A stretch of DNA of 23,223 bases from a virus. Below, piece after piece: positions 1 to 7,581 of the stretch (positions are counted from its first letter, which is position 1; every line of letters starts with the position of its first letter). The translations under genes and the position numbers were made by a program. The stretch is taken from the IMG/VR virus record IMGVR_UViG_3300036791_000005, positions 1 through 23,223 of that record. The stretch is one strand, 5' to 3'. The notes below the pieces were generated by a model. It searched no databases and was not told the DNA's origin. It saw nothing but the letters and a program-made list of their open reading frames with translations.

Positions 1-10
1 GGGTTCTGTC

Positions 11-1873
11 ATGATCCTCGATACGGAAACCTACATCAATTATCACCTTGTTTGTATCAAGCATTGCGACACCGGCAAGTACCTAACATTTGAATGGCCG
101 TTCGGTCGTGAAGGAAAGCTGATGTGGATTCTTCAGCGTTTCCTGATCATTGGTTTCAATTTACGTGGATACGATATCCCGATGTTGACAATGGCCCATG
201 CCACTTTCAAATACAGCATTGAGGATTTGAAAGAACTGTCCAACAAAATCATCATCGGCAAAATGTTCCCATATCAAATTGAACAGATGTACAAGTTCAA
301 ATTCATTCAGTGCAACTCTATCGACTTACTTGAAGTATGCCCACTCGGTTACACGTCTCTCAAGCTGTACTCAGGACGGCTGCACTGCAAACGAATGCAG
401 GATATGCCCATTCCAGATGATCAGACTCTAACCTCAGACCAAAAGTTAATTGTCAAAGACTACTGCCTGAACGATGTGGACAACACGGAACTCTTGTTTA
501 ACTTTCTCAAGCCTCAACTTGAACTGCGCTATTCAATGTCCAACGTCTACAACATCGATTTGCGCTCCAAGTCCGATGCTCAACTAGCCGAAGCTGTTGT
601 AGGCAAAGAACTGGAACGGCGCACCGGAGTCAGACCCGCTCGTTCGTTGGATCACAAAACATGGTTCTACTACCAGTGGCCCGACAACTTAAAATTTCAT
701 TCTCCAATATTGCAAGAACTAGGCGAAACCATCGCTAACACATCCTTCTACATTGACGATGATGGAAAGGTCAAAATCCCAGATGCCATCAGCAAGAAAC
801 AAATTGAATTTGGAAACAATGTGTACAGAATTGGAATCGGCGGATTGCACAGTTCAGAAAAGCGCAAGGGACTCAAAACTGAAGGTGGCATGTTGTTGTT
901 TGATCGTGACGTTGCCAGTTATTACCCTTCTATTATTCTTAATCAAAGACTATTCCCGCGACACTTGGGAACGTCGTTTCTTGAAGTCTACAACGATCTG
1001 GTTCAGCGAAGACTAACAGCCAAAAGGACCGGCGACAAAGTAACAAGCAATGCTCTAAAGATTTGCGTCAACGGAATCTTTGGCAAGTTAGGTAGTCAGT
1101 GGTCGTTTCTTTACTCGCCAGAACTCTTGATTCAAGTTACGATCAGCGGTCAATTATTCCTCTTGCAACTGATCGACATGCTGAACACATACGGTGACAA
1201 CTTCGTGCGTGTGAAGTCAGCCAACACCGATGGAGTCTTGATTTACTGCGAGTGCGAACACGTCACACTCATGCACCAAATCATCGAATATTGGGAAAAG
1301 GAAACAGGGTTTGCCACAGAAGAAACACAGTATCAAGCGGTGTATGCGCGTGACGTGAACAACTACGTTGGCGTGAAGATGGATGGTGAAGTAAAAGTCA
1401 AAGGTGCCTACAGTGAACGAGGATCAGCCGGGGATTCCCCGCTTGCGCGAAACCCGGAAGCGTTTATTTGCGGAGACGCGGCAAAGGCTTTCTTAACTAA
1501 GAAAACACCACTGAAAGACACCATCTATGGGTGCAACGATATTCGCCGCTTCGTGTTCGTTCGCAACGTCAAGGGTGGTGGTGTCAAGAGCGGTGTCCCT
1601 CTTGGCAAAACAATTCGCTGGTATTATTCCACAAAAGCGAAGGGGGAAATCAATTACCTCACCAGTGGAAACAGAGTTGCGAACACAATCGGCGCAATGC
1701 CGCTGATGGAGCTACCCGAAACGTTTCCTGATGATCTTGATTACGCTCGTTACATAAACATTGCGGAAAGTATTCTATACGATATCGGTGCTACCGAAAA
1801 ACCACCTTTAGATTTTGATGACAAGTTCACCAACAACTTTGCCACTCGCATTATGGCTTTCTCAGAGCTATAG
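11..1873 (+). CDS. Family B DNA polymerase with 3'-5' exonuclease (5' end may lie outside window)
   Basis: Replicative phage DNA polymerase. Exonuclease motifs are visible: Exo I DTE (residues 4-6), Exo II FNLRGYD (49-55) and Exo III YCLND (151-155). An IGIGGLHS stretch (274-281) resembles the YxGG linker motif between the exonuclease and polymerase parts. Polymerase motif A is DVASYYPS (300-307), motif B is K350-x3-N-x3-G358, and motif C is NTD (405-407). A KxKG element follows. All catalytic acids appear intact, so the enzyme should be active. At 620 aa it is compact for family B. The first ATG sits directly before the Exo I strand, has no Shine-Dalgarno in the 10 bases before it, and the frame is open to the window edge, so the true start may be upstream. 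It is the only long gene on the + strand and converges on the late operon, overlapping its last gene by 23 bp. Confidence 0.93.
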   Translation: MILDTETYINYHLVCIKHCDTGKYLTFEWPFGREGKLMWILQRFLIIGFNLRGYDIPMLTMAHATFKYSIEDLKELSNKIIIGKMFPYQIEQMYKFKFIQCNSIDLLEVCPLGYTSLKLYSGRLHCKRMQDMPIPDDQTLTSDQKLIVKDYCLNDVDNTELLFNFLKPQLELRYSMSNVYNIDLRSKSDAQLAEAVVGKELERRTGVRPARSLDHKTWFYYQWPDNLKFHSPILQELGETIANTSFYIDDDGKVKIPDAISKKQIEFGNNVYRIGIGGLHSSEKRKGLKTEGGMLLFDRDVASYYPSIILNQRLFPRHLGTSFLEVYNDLVQRRLTAKRTGDKVTSNALKICVNGIFGKLGSQWSFLYSPELLIQVTISGQLFLLQLIDMLNTYGDNFVRVKSANTDGVLIYCECEHVTLMHQIIEYWEKETGFATEETQYQAVYARDVNNYVGVKMDGEVKVKGAYSERGSAGDSPLARNPEAFICGDAAKAFLTKKTPLKDTIYGCNDIRRFVFVRNVKGGGVKSGVPLGKTIRWYYSTKAKGEINYLTSGNRVANTIGAMPLMELPETFPDDLDYARYINIAESILYDIGATEKPPLDFDDKFTNNFATRIMAFSEL

Positions 1874-3089
1874 CAACCATCGGCGCATTAGCAACAGCAG
1901 CATTGAACGTTGCCCCCACCGTGAGCGCCCCGGCATTCACTTGAACACCATAGCCAAGAGTTATGGCACCAGCACCGTTTGCTTGCGAAGCTAGCACTCC
2001 ACCAATTGTCGTAAACGTGGTAGTTGCAGTTGTAGTTGAGTTAGCATAGACCAACACTGCTGGTGCCGCCGAAGTAATCGAAACAGATATGCTGCTTTGA
2101 GCAGTAGCACTGGCTACAACTTGTGCCGTACCAACAAGGGTAGTTGAAAGATTGGAAAACTCAGCAATAGAGACACTGCGGGTTCCACCACTATACCCAT
2201 TTACAGTAACCGTATTCGCACCCGATGCTGCCGCTGTGCCAGTGTATATCCAGATAGTATTTAACGAACTACCCGTTGATTGTGAGGCAATGGTATAGAC
2301 AGTTCCAACTGTATCAGTGATCGATGTTGGAGCGGTGGCACTAATACTGCTGAATGCCACGACTAGGATGTTTCCTTTGGTGACGTTGCTATTAAATGCA
2401 AGTGTCGGAACAGTGGCAGTTGAAAACGACTTCGCTTGCAGCATCAAAGGTGCCGGTACACTTGAATTTGCCGCCGCCCAATTTCCAGTATCAAATCCGC
2501 TTACATTAACGTTGTTTTCATCAAAGCCAAACAACGGTCCAACCTGCCCGGTCTGATAGTTGTATTGCACCCCTTCTGGACGGGGAACGATCATGCCGTT
2601 ATTAATTAAATCAGTGATGATGGAGCTAAGGGTTCCGGTTGTCGTGACCGATGCGGTCATGTTCTGATTGTCAGTAAGTATGATTGAGCCTGTTTGAAAA
2701 ATGCCTTGCATCGTCGAATAGATCGATGACAGTTTGCCATCCCAATTATCATTAGCTCTAGTCGCGTACAGCAAGACTCTGTAGGTAGCATCATCGAGTA
2801 TTGGTGATACACCATTGGACGGTTGAAACGGCACATGTCTGGACACACCCAACAATTGGCCCAGTACGTCAAGCTGAATGCCAACCGCACAATCAATATC
2901 GTAGTTACCGTTGAATCCCTGAATGCAGGTAGCCAAGTCATCAATCGGCTGCATTAACGCTTGCTGCCATGCCTTCAAGTTTGGCGACATTTGATATTGC
3001 GATGCGAACAAGGCAAGGTAATACTGCATGTTCTGCTTCATTTGCAGTATCGGGACCGGGCAAGCTACCGGTGTGAGTCGCGTCTTCAT
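1851..3089 (-). CDS. DUF2612 baseplate protein with C-terminal beta-rich extension
   Basis: Last gene of the late operon. Residues 1-205 look like the DUF2612 family, which occupies the tail-protein-I/gp53-like baseplate position after baseplate J. Typical elements are GIQLDVLGQLLGV near residue 70 and a GFD..GFDTGNWA ending near 188-205. Residues about 210-412 are rich in Ser, Thr, Ala, Val and Gly with an alternating pattern suggesting a beta-sandwich, like modules found in surface proteins and phage fibres. I infer a receptor- or surface-contacting role for this part. The start is the ATG at 3089, which shares one base with the upstream stop (TGATG); a TTG one codon earlier is less likely. 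The 3' end overlaps the convergent DNA polymerase gene by 23 bp, leaving no room for a terminator between them. Confidence 0.85.
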   Translation of the reverse strand: MKTRLTPVACPVPILQMKQNMQYYLALFASQYQMSPNLKAWQQALMQPIDDLATCIQGFNGNYDIDCAVGIQLDVLGQLLGVSRHVPFQPSNGVSPILDDATYRVLLYATRANDNWDGKLSSIYSTMQGIFQTGSIILTDNQNMTASVTTTGTLSSIITDLINNGMIVPRPEGVQYNYQTGQVGPLFGFDENNVNVSGFDTGNWAAANSSVPAPLMLQAKSFSTATVPTLAFNSNVTKGNILVVAFSSISATAPTSITDTVGTVYTIASQSTGSSLNTIWIYTGTAAASGANTVTVNGYSGGTRSVSIAEFSNLSTTLVGTAQVVASATAQSSISVSITSAAPAVLVYANSTTTATTTFTTIGGVLASQANGAGAITLGYGVQVNAGALTVGATFNAAVANAPMVAIALRKP

Positions 3090-4267
3090 CAACTCACCGT
3101 CACATTTGCCGCAATGCCTTGACAGACTTGATTGAATAGAATCGGAATGTCCGTTGTACCTTGACTGCCACTTGCCGTACCAGCTTTCATGCTTGTAATT
3201 GAAAACATCGGTTGAGTTAAATCAGGCATAACGGATAACGCGGCACCGTACAGAGCAGAAATAGTTAGAAGTTCTCCTATCTGCAATTTGTTTAAGTAAC
3301 TTACCATCGCGGCTTGAATTGCTGTGGTCGTCGCAGTGGTGTACCCGGCAAGGTGGGTCGTAACGCATGTCACGAATATTGGCACATAGGTAGGACGGAA
3401 GAAACTAATGTTCATGATCTGCCCGGTATTGGGGTCCGTCACCGGTACCGTGGTTGTTCCGTTGGTCAAGCAACCGGGAGTCTTATTTAAGTAAATAGCG
3501 TTGGCTACAGCGGCATCCAAACCACCTTCGACAACCATGCTAATCGAGTGCGGAGGATTGCCGTAGCTGTCCGTTACACCGGTAGGATTCTCGACCCCCA
3601 CAGTTCCATAGCGTGTGACGCCCGGAACGGCTGCTATCCCTGCTATGGTGCCATTCACAAGCGTCTGCGATGGAAGGACCACGCTAAGTGTCTGTCTCTG
3701 CCTGAAAGCCGAATCAGCTTCAACAGGCGTACCGGGCGCGGCAGCGGCGGGGTTCGTGACCGTCGTCCACCCCTGAATAGGATTCTGCCTGACTGTGATC
3801 GTGTTGATACCTGCCGTGATCTGCCCCGGTGTTTCACATGTTGCTCCAACGTTGATTGTTCCACCAGCGGGGATTTGAAATGAAGCAAGTAAATCCCAGA
3901 GATTACCGTTAGCATCTTGAGCTATCCTGTTGTTCATTTGAGTGTTTGGAGCACCCGTAACTGTCAAAGTCACAGTTGAAAACGTAGCGCCTAGTCGCGC
4001 AATACCATTTAATTTATAGAGCGAGTCTTGCTGCACACCAATTGCCGTCATCGGACTCATGCCATTGAACACGGCTTGTGCAAGTTGCATTAGATCGTTT
4101 GCCATCAAAGCGAAGACGGCAATGCTTTGAATGTCCGTAGTGCTGATGTTTTGTGTAACAGATTGCCCGTATATGCCGGTGTACTGAGTGACAAGATAGT
4201 CCCTTATGTCCTGATACAAGGGAGTGTGCAACCCGGTTGCATCGACATATGGAGCAAAGTAAGACAT
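3089..4267 (-). CDS. Baseplate J-like wedge protein
   Basis: Baseplate wedge component of the baseplate J/T4 gp6-gp47 family, which forms the ring that triggers sheath contraction. The 392-aa length is normal. The N-terminus reads like the family (DIRDYLVTQYTGIYG near 20-35, then a DIQSIAVFALMANDL helix). A central VEADSAFRQRQTLSV stretch near residue 180 is the hallmark baseplate J element, and PGV....V.N follows. It lies between the gp25-like gene (4 bases upstream) and the DUF2612 gene (1-base overlap), the usual order. An AGGTGA Shine-Dalgarno precedes the ATG. Confidence 0.92.
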   Translation of the reverse strand: MSYFAPYVDATGLHTPLYQDIRDYLVTQYTGIYGQSVTQNISTTDIQSIAVFALMANDLMQLAQAVFNGMSPMTAIGVQQDSLYKLNGIARLGATFSTVTLTVTGAPNTQMNNRIAQDANGNLWDLLASFQIPAGGTINVGATCETPGQITAGINTITVRQNPIQGWTTVTNPAAAAPGTPVEADSAFRQRQTLSVVLPSQTLVNGTIAGIAAVPGVTRYGTVGVENPTGVTDSYGNPPHSISMVVEGGLDAAVANAIYLNKTPGCLTNGTTTVPVTDPNTGQIMNISFFRPTYVPIFVTCVTTHLAGYTTATTTAIQAAMVSYLNKLQIGELLTISALYGAALSVMPDLTQPMFSITSMKAGTASGSQGTTDIPILFNQVCQGIAANVTVS

Positions 4268-4271
4268 TCAA

Positions 4272-4691
4272 TCACCTTGTTTGAACGGGTATCGTTGCCG
4301 AATCTCCCGGTACGAATTGAGTCTGCAATGTCCCAAATTGCGTGTAGGTAGTACACACATATGTGAACGTTCTTGATTTTGAGTCATAACCAATAGCAAC
4401 GTTTCCGATCCCGGTCACATACGGAACTGACATTATCACTTGCTGAATTAGCAATCCAGCAATTTGAGGGTTATTGCCTACACCAGCAACACCAACGATC
4501 TGTTGAAACAGCGGCAACCCGGCATCTAGGTTCTCCCACCACTCGCCTTGCAACAACAGCAACGATGTGTCAATCAATTGAGCAACAGCGTACAAATCAG
4601 TGTAAAAATCCTGTAGACCATTCCCGTATATCGGGTCATGGTGCGCGTCCAGCTTGCGAACTGAAATCGTTGGTGTGACTGCTGTACTCAT
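4272..4691 (-). CDS. gp25-like baseplate wedge protein
   Basis: Small (139 aa) baseplate wedge subunit of the T4 gp25 / GpW class, which links the wedge to the first sheath ring. Visible family features are the GNGLQDFYTDLYAVAQ segment near residues 23-39 and LLLLQGEWWENLDAGLPL near 44-61, containing the conserved GEWW turn. It starts with an ATGA overlap with the spike gene, so translation is coupled, and it precedes baseplate J as in other contractile phages. The assignment is by motif and position. Confidence 0.85.
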   Translation of the reverse strand: MSTAVTPTISVRKLDAHHDPIYGNGLQDFYTDLYAVAQLIDTSLLLLQGEWWENLDAGLPLFQQIVGVAGVGNNPQIAGLLIQQVIMSVPYVTGIGNVAIGYDSKSRTFTYVCTTYTQFGTLQTQFVPGDSATIPVQTR

Positions 4692-5416
4692 ACCAAAGGT
4701 CCGGTGTTACTGCCGCCCGACTGCACACCGCTATGCACATGGGCAGCGAAGGACTTACCGTTAATTGTTGCATTGCCGGTTGTGGTCAAGGTTCCATTTA
4801 CCGTTAAGTTACCCTGCACAACGATACCACTTGGACTAATAGTGATCGACTGACCTTGCATGTTAATTTGAATCTGGGTAGCGGTCATCGATATAGCAAC
4901 GTTACCTGCCATGTTTCTTAGCTGCACAGCGGACGTGGAAAAGCTAGGAATTGTGAGCGGTTGACTTCGCGGAGCAAGAATTGCAAACCCATCTGATAGA
5001 TCGTGTCGGTGTTCTAGTTCCTGTTTACGGCCAATTGTCTTACCATTAGCATCAGTTGCAAAGCCATATGTTGACCATGCGTTCACGCACATGTCAGCAA
5101 AGCATACGTAGCACTCGCATCCGATTAAATTAGGAAATGTCAAACACCAATCGTGATCACCGGGAAACAGCACTAACACATCATGAAGCAGCGGCAATTC
5201 AACCGGTAGTTTAGTTCCGTCCGGTAAGTGAACATGCTCCATGATTGCCAGTTGCACACTTGCATACTGCTTCACTGGGTCAAACGATTTGATGATTCCT
5301 GGCAACCCGCAACGTGTGTTTTGAGCAATACGCTTTATCAGAGTCTTGTAAATGAGACTCTGCATATGAACACGTTCAGCGAGTGTCGAAGTTCCGGTAT
5401 AGACGTTTGTGCTCAT
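4688..5416 (-). CDS. Baseplate central spike protein (gp138/GpV-like) with HxH tip
   Basis: Membrane-piercing spike at the centre of the baseplate. The N-terminal half carries an OB-fold-like region of the phage gp138/GpV type (GIIKSFDPVKQYASVQL near 40-56, then a LFPGD strand-turn). It is followed by a hydrophilic beta-prism region with regular short strands (ITISPSGIVVQGNLTVNG and similar) leading to the C-terminal tip. The tip has the paired histidines H226-x-H228 followed by a Gly/Ser-rich end. In known spikes this HxH motif binds an iron ion at the apex. Several cysteines lie in the middle (CECYVC near 100-105), which is unusual for this family. It overlaps the hub and gp25-like genes by ATGA junctions. 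Confidence 0.87.
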   Translation of the reverse strand: MSTNVYTGTSTLAERVHMQSLIYKTLIKRIAQNTRCGLPGIIKSFDPVKQYASVQLAIMEHVHLPDGTKLPVELPLLHDVLVLFPGDHDWCLTFPNLIGCECYVCFADMCVNAWSTYGFATDANGKTIGRKQELEHRHDLSDGFAILAPRSQPLTIPSFSTSAVQLRNMAGNVAISMTATQIQINMQGQSITISPSGIVVQGNLTVNGTLTTTGNATINGKSFAAHVHSGVQSGGSNTGPLV

Positions 5417-6432
5417 ATCTGCATTATCAAACCCAACAGGTTAGCGTTCTTGATCATCCCAGTCATTTCCGTATACCAGTCGTTCCCTCTGGTATCCCCG
5501 ACATGAGTAACCTTAGCGATTGTGTACTCTCCACCAATGTCTAACATGGTGGGGTAATCTTTTTGATCGGAGTCAAGATTAGGAGTGAATTGCTGTTGCC
5601 GAATAACAACGCTTGGCGCAAGCTTTAGTTGCATCAATAACTTTGCCCTTGAATCAAGCAACACTCTGACAGTAACACCGTTTTCCATCATCTCTGGTAC
5701 ATCTATCAATCCGTTGTTTTCGTCGTATTCAAGTTCTTCTACCAATGTGCTTGACTGCAAACTTTTCATAACCAATTCTTCATTCTTCCACCACATCAAG
5801 CTATTGGTTGTCGAAGCCATATACCGCGCCATCTCATCCGGTTGCCCGAAGAATGCCGTAGCTCTGGTAATAGGATCAGCGTTTGCATAAACTTCAGGGT
5901 CCATCGTGACCTTGAATGTGTACTTGCTGCCAGCAGCCATTGCAGCAACAATGTTCCGAATTGAGTTATAGCCTGAAACAGTTGTCCACGCATAGTTAAA
6001 ATCACCGGCCACCAGATGCCCGGTTAGACACCGCAACGTCAATTTTAGATTGATTCCACCTTCTCTTTCCCATATCGGCTGAAAGATCGTTCCTTCGTAA
6101 ATTTGCCCCGGCTGTTGATCGGATTGATACCCGGCGAATAGCTTGACGGTCATACCGTACTTAATCATCTTTTGCAGTGTTGGACGATTTAGATTGTAAA
6201 TGACGATATTAGCAAACCACAAAGAAGTTATCGCCACTGTATTAACTTCAAACTGAACGTGCAATTGCTCCGGTTGCCACGCGTTCACGCCTTCAGAACC
6301 AAATGTGATTACTTGTTCTTGAACAACTTCAGCGTTCGGTTGCTTCACAGCCGTGTTGATTTCAACTCTCCACGTGCGCCCGAAGCGTTTAGTTTGCGAG
6401 AGCGATTGCACAGTTTGCGGTGTGCTAGACAT
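5413..6432 (-). CDS. Baseplate hub protein (XkdQ/gp27-like)
   Basis: Baseplate hub that sits between tail tube and spike. The protein (339 aa) has the mixed beta layout of gp27/XkdQ-type hubs. An N-terminal strand set contains RTWRVEINT and a FEVNTVAI...ANIVIYNL segment, a motif common in hub proteins, where tail-tube-like beta domains begin. A VKLFAGYQ...GQIYEGTIF segment follows. It is encoded between plug and spike, the expected place. I chose the ATG at 6432, preceded by GGGGTG at suitable spacing and overlapping the plug gene by 8 bases. A GTG two codons earlier is possible. Confidence 0.8.
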   Translation of the reverse strand: MSSTPQTVQSLSQTKRFGRTWRVEINTAVKQPNAEVVQEQVITFGSEGVNAWQPEQLHVQFEVNTVAITSLWFANIVIYNLNRPTLQKMIKYGMTVKLFAGYQSDQQPGQIYEGTIFQPIWEREGGINLKLTLRCLTGHLVAGDFNYAWTTVSGYNSIRNIVAAMAAGSKYTFKVTMDPEVYANADPITRATAFFGQPDEMARYMASTTNSLMWWKNEELVMKSLQSSTLVEELEYDENNGLIDVPEMMENGVTVRVLLDSRAKLLMQLKLAPSVVIRQQQFTPNLDSDQKDYPTMLDIGGEYTIAKVTHVGDTRGNDWYTEMTGMIKNANLLGLIMQI

Positions 6433-6763
6433 TATCACCCCACAGCAATATGAATTGTGTTCCTAACTCAAATGCATTTGGGTAGTCAGCATCGACAACG
6501 CTTCCAACATTGAGCACATAGGCATCTCCAATTTCCATGTACCCGTATTGATTAAGAATGTTCGCTGCCGGATAAGCACCGGTCAACAGCGGAATATCAG
6601 TTAGAAGAACATTGCGGTTCTGATCAGCAATCAGCATTACCCAATATCCGGCCATCTCATTGAACGAAAGAGACAGATACAAGGTTAATTGCGCCCCGTT
6701 GATAGCCAAGTTCACCGGGAACGTCTGATTCGGTGCTGTAGTTAGCGGTACGATCTGATCCAT
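6425..6763 (-). CDS. Baseplate plug family protein
   Basis: Small 112-aa protein that resembles the phage baseplate plug family (DUF6983-like). It starts with IVPL...PNQTFPVNLAING, continues with a short all-beta pattern (LTLYLSLSFNEMAGYWVMLI) and ends in FILLWGDN. In this gene order the plug closes the tube lumen near the hub. It overlaps the upstream Dit-like gene by 22 bases and the hub gene by 8 bases. The function is taken from the family and the position. Confidence 0.78.
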   Translation of the reverse strand: MDQIVPLTTAPNQTFPVNLAINGAQLTLYLSLSFNEMAGYWVMLIADQNRNVLLTDIPLLTGAYPAANILNQYGYMEIGDAYVLNVGSVVDADYPNAFELGTQFILLWGDNV

Positions 6764-7581
6764 GACTTTTTCTTAAACGGAAGCGGTAAGGTTGGAAACA
6801 CACCCGATAAACCATCCTCAATGCCTATGCGTACTGAATCCCACAATCCGGCAGCGGGAATACCTGTAATAGCTTGAATCGGGTCTATCTTGTGTTGATC
6901 GATAGTTGTTTGATCTGGTGTCTGAGTTTGCACATCTCCTAATTGAGTTTCACCGTATGACTGCAATCTAACTGCATTGGTAGTTGTCGCAACATCAGCT
7001 ACAAAGATTTCCTGAAACTGCAACGTCATAAACAAACCACCGAAATACGTTCTCGCTGAATCCTCCGATGCGATATCAACCAAAATCATGTTGTTGTAGA
7101 CATTCAAGCGAGTGTTTACGGTCATGACAATTCGTTTTGCCATGAGTATTTTCATGCGCTGATAAGCCGCAACACTTTTTGATCGATCATCGGACCACAT
7201 CTTTTTGAATCCAGCCATCGCATACATTGCCAGTGCATCCGTCATCAGCACTTCAAGTTGAAGCGTTGACGGCTGCAAGATCACATGATCAGTGATGTTG
7301 TATCCAGCTTGAACAGGATGCGTTGTAGGTGTCGCGGTCTGCCGGTGATGTGCTCTCCTAATGCCATCAAACACAAACATGTAAGTGTCAGTCTGATTGT
7401 TGTATCCCGGTCCATCGATGATACTGGGACGATCTTGCGACTGTGCACCACCTTGATACGTTATGGCATACAACGCCTTCTGATCAGTCCAATTCGGAGG
7501 ATAGTACTTCTGAACCAAATCAAGAGGATTTGGAAGATTTGCACCAAACACCGTTGGAAGATTAGTTATGAATCCGCCCAT
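6742..7581 (-). CDS. Dit-like tail/baseplate protein
   Basis: Protein of 279 aa directly downstream of the tape measure. An N-terminal part of about 200 residues (LQPSTLQLEVLMTDA then a helix-rich AYQRMKILMAKRIVMTVNTRLNVYNNMIL region and LFMTLQFQEIFV) fits the Dit-like phage tail protein N-terminal family, which joins the tube to the hub. The C-terminal 70 residues are low-complexity (Gln/Thr/Asp-rich) and then basic. The start is the ATG at 7581, which shares one base with the tape-measure stop (TAATG) and has a GGGGGTGG Shine-Dalgarno. A GTG at 7587 is possible. Its last 22 bases overlap the plug gene. Confidence 0.72.
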   Translation of the reverse strand: MGGFITNLPTVFGANLPNPLDLVQKYYPPNWTDQKALYAITYQGGAQSQDRPSIIDGPGYNNQTDTYMFVFDGIRRAHHRQTATPTTHPVQAGYNITDHVILQPSTLQLEVLMTDALAMYAMAGFKKMWSDDRSKSVAAYQRMKILMAKRIVMTVNTRLNVYNNMILVDIASEDSARTYFGGLFMTLQFQEIFVADVATTTNAVRLQSYGETQLGDVQTQTPDQTTIDQHKIDPIQAITGIPAAGLWDSVRIGIEDGLSGVFPTLPLPFKKKSWIRSYR

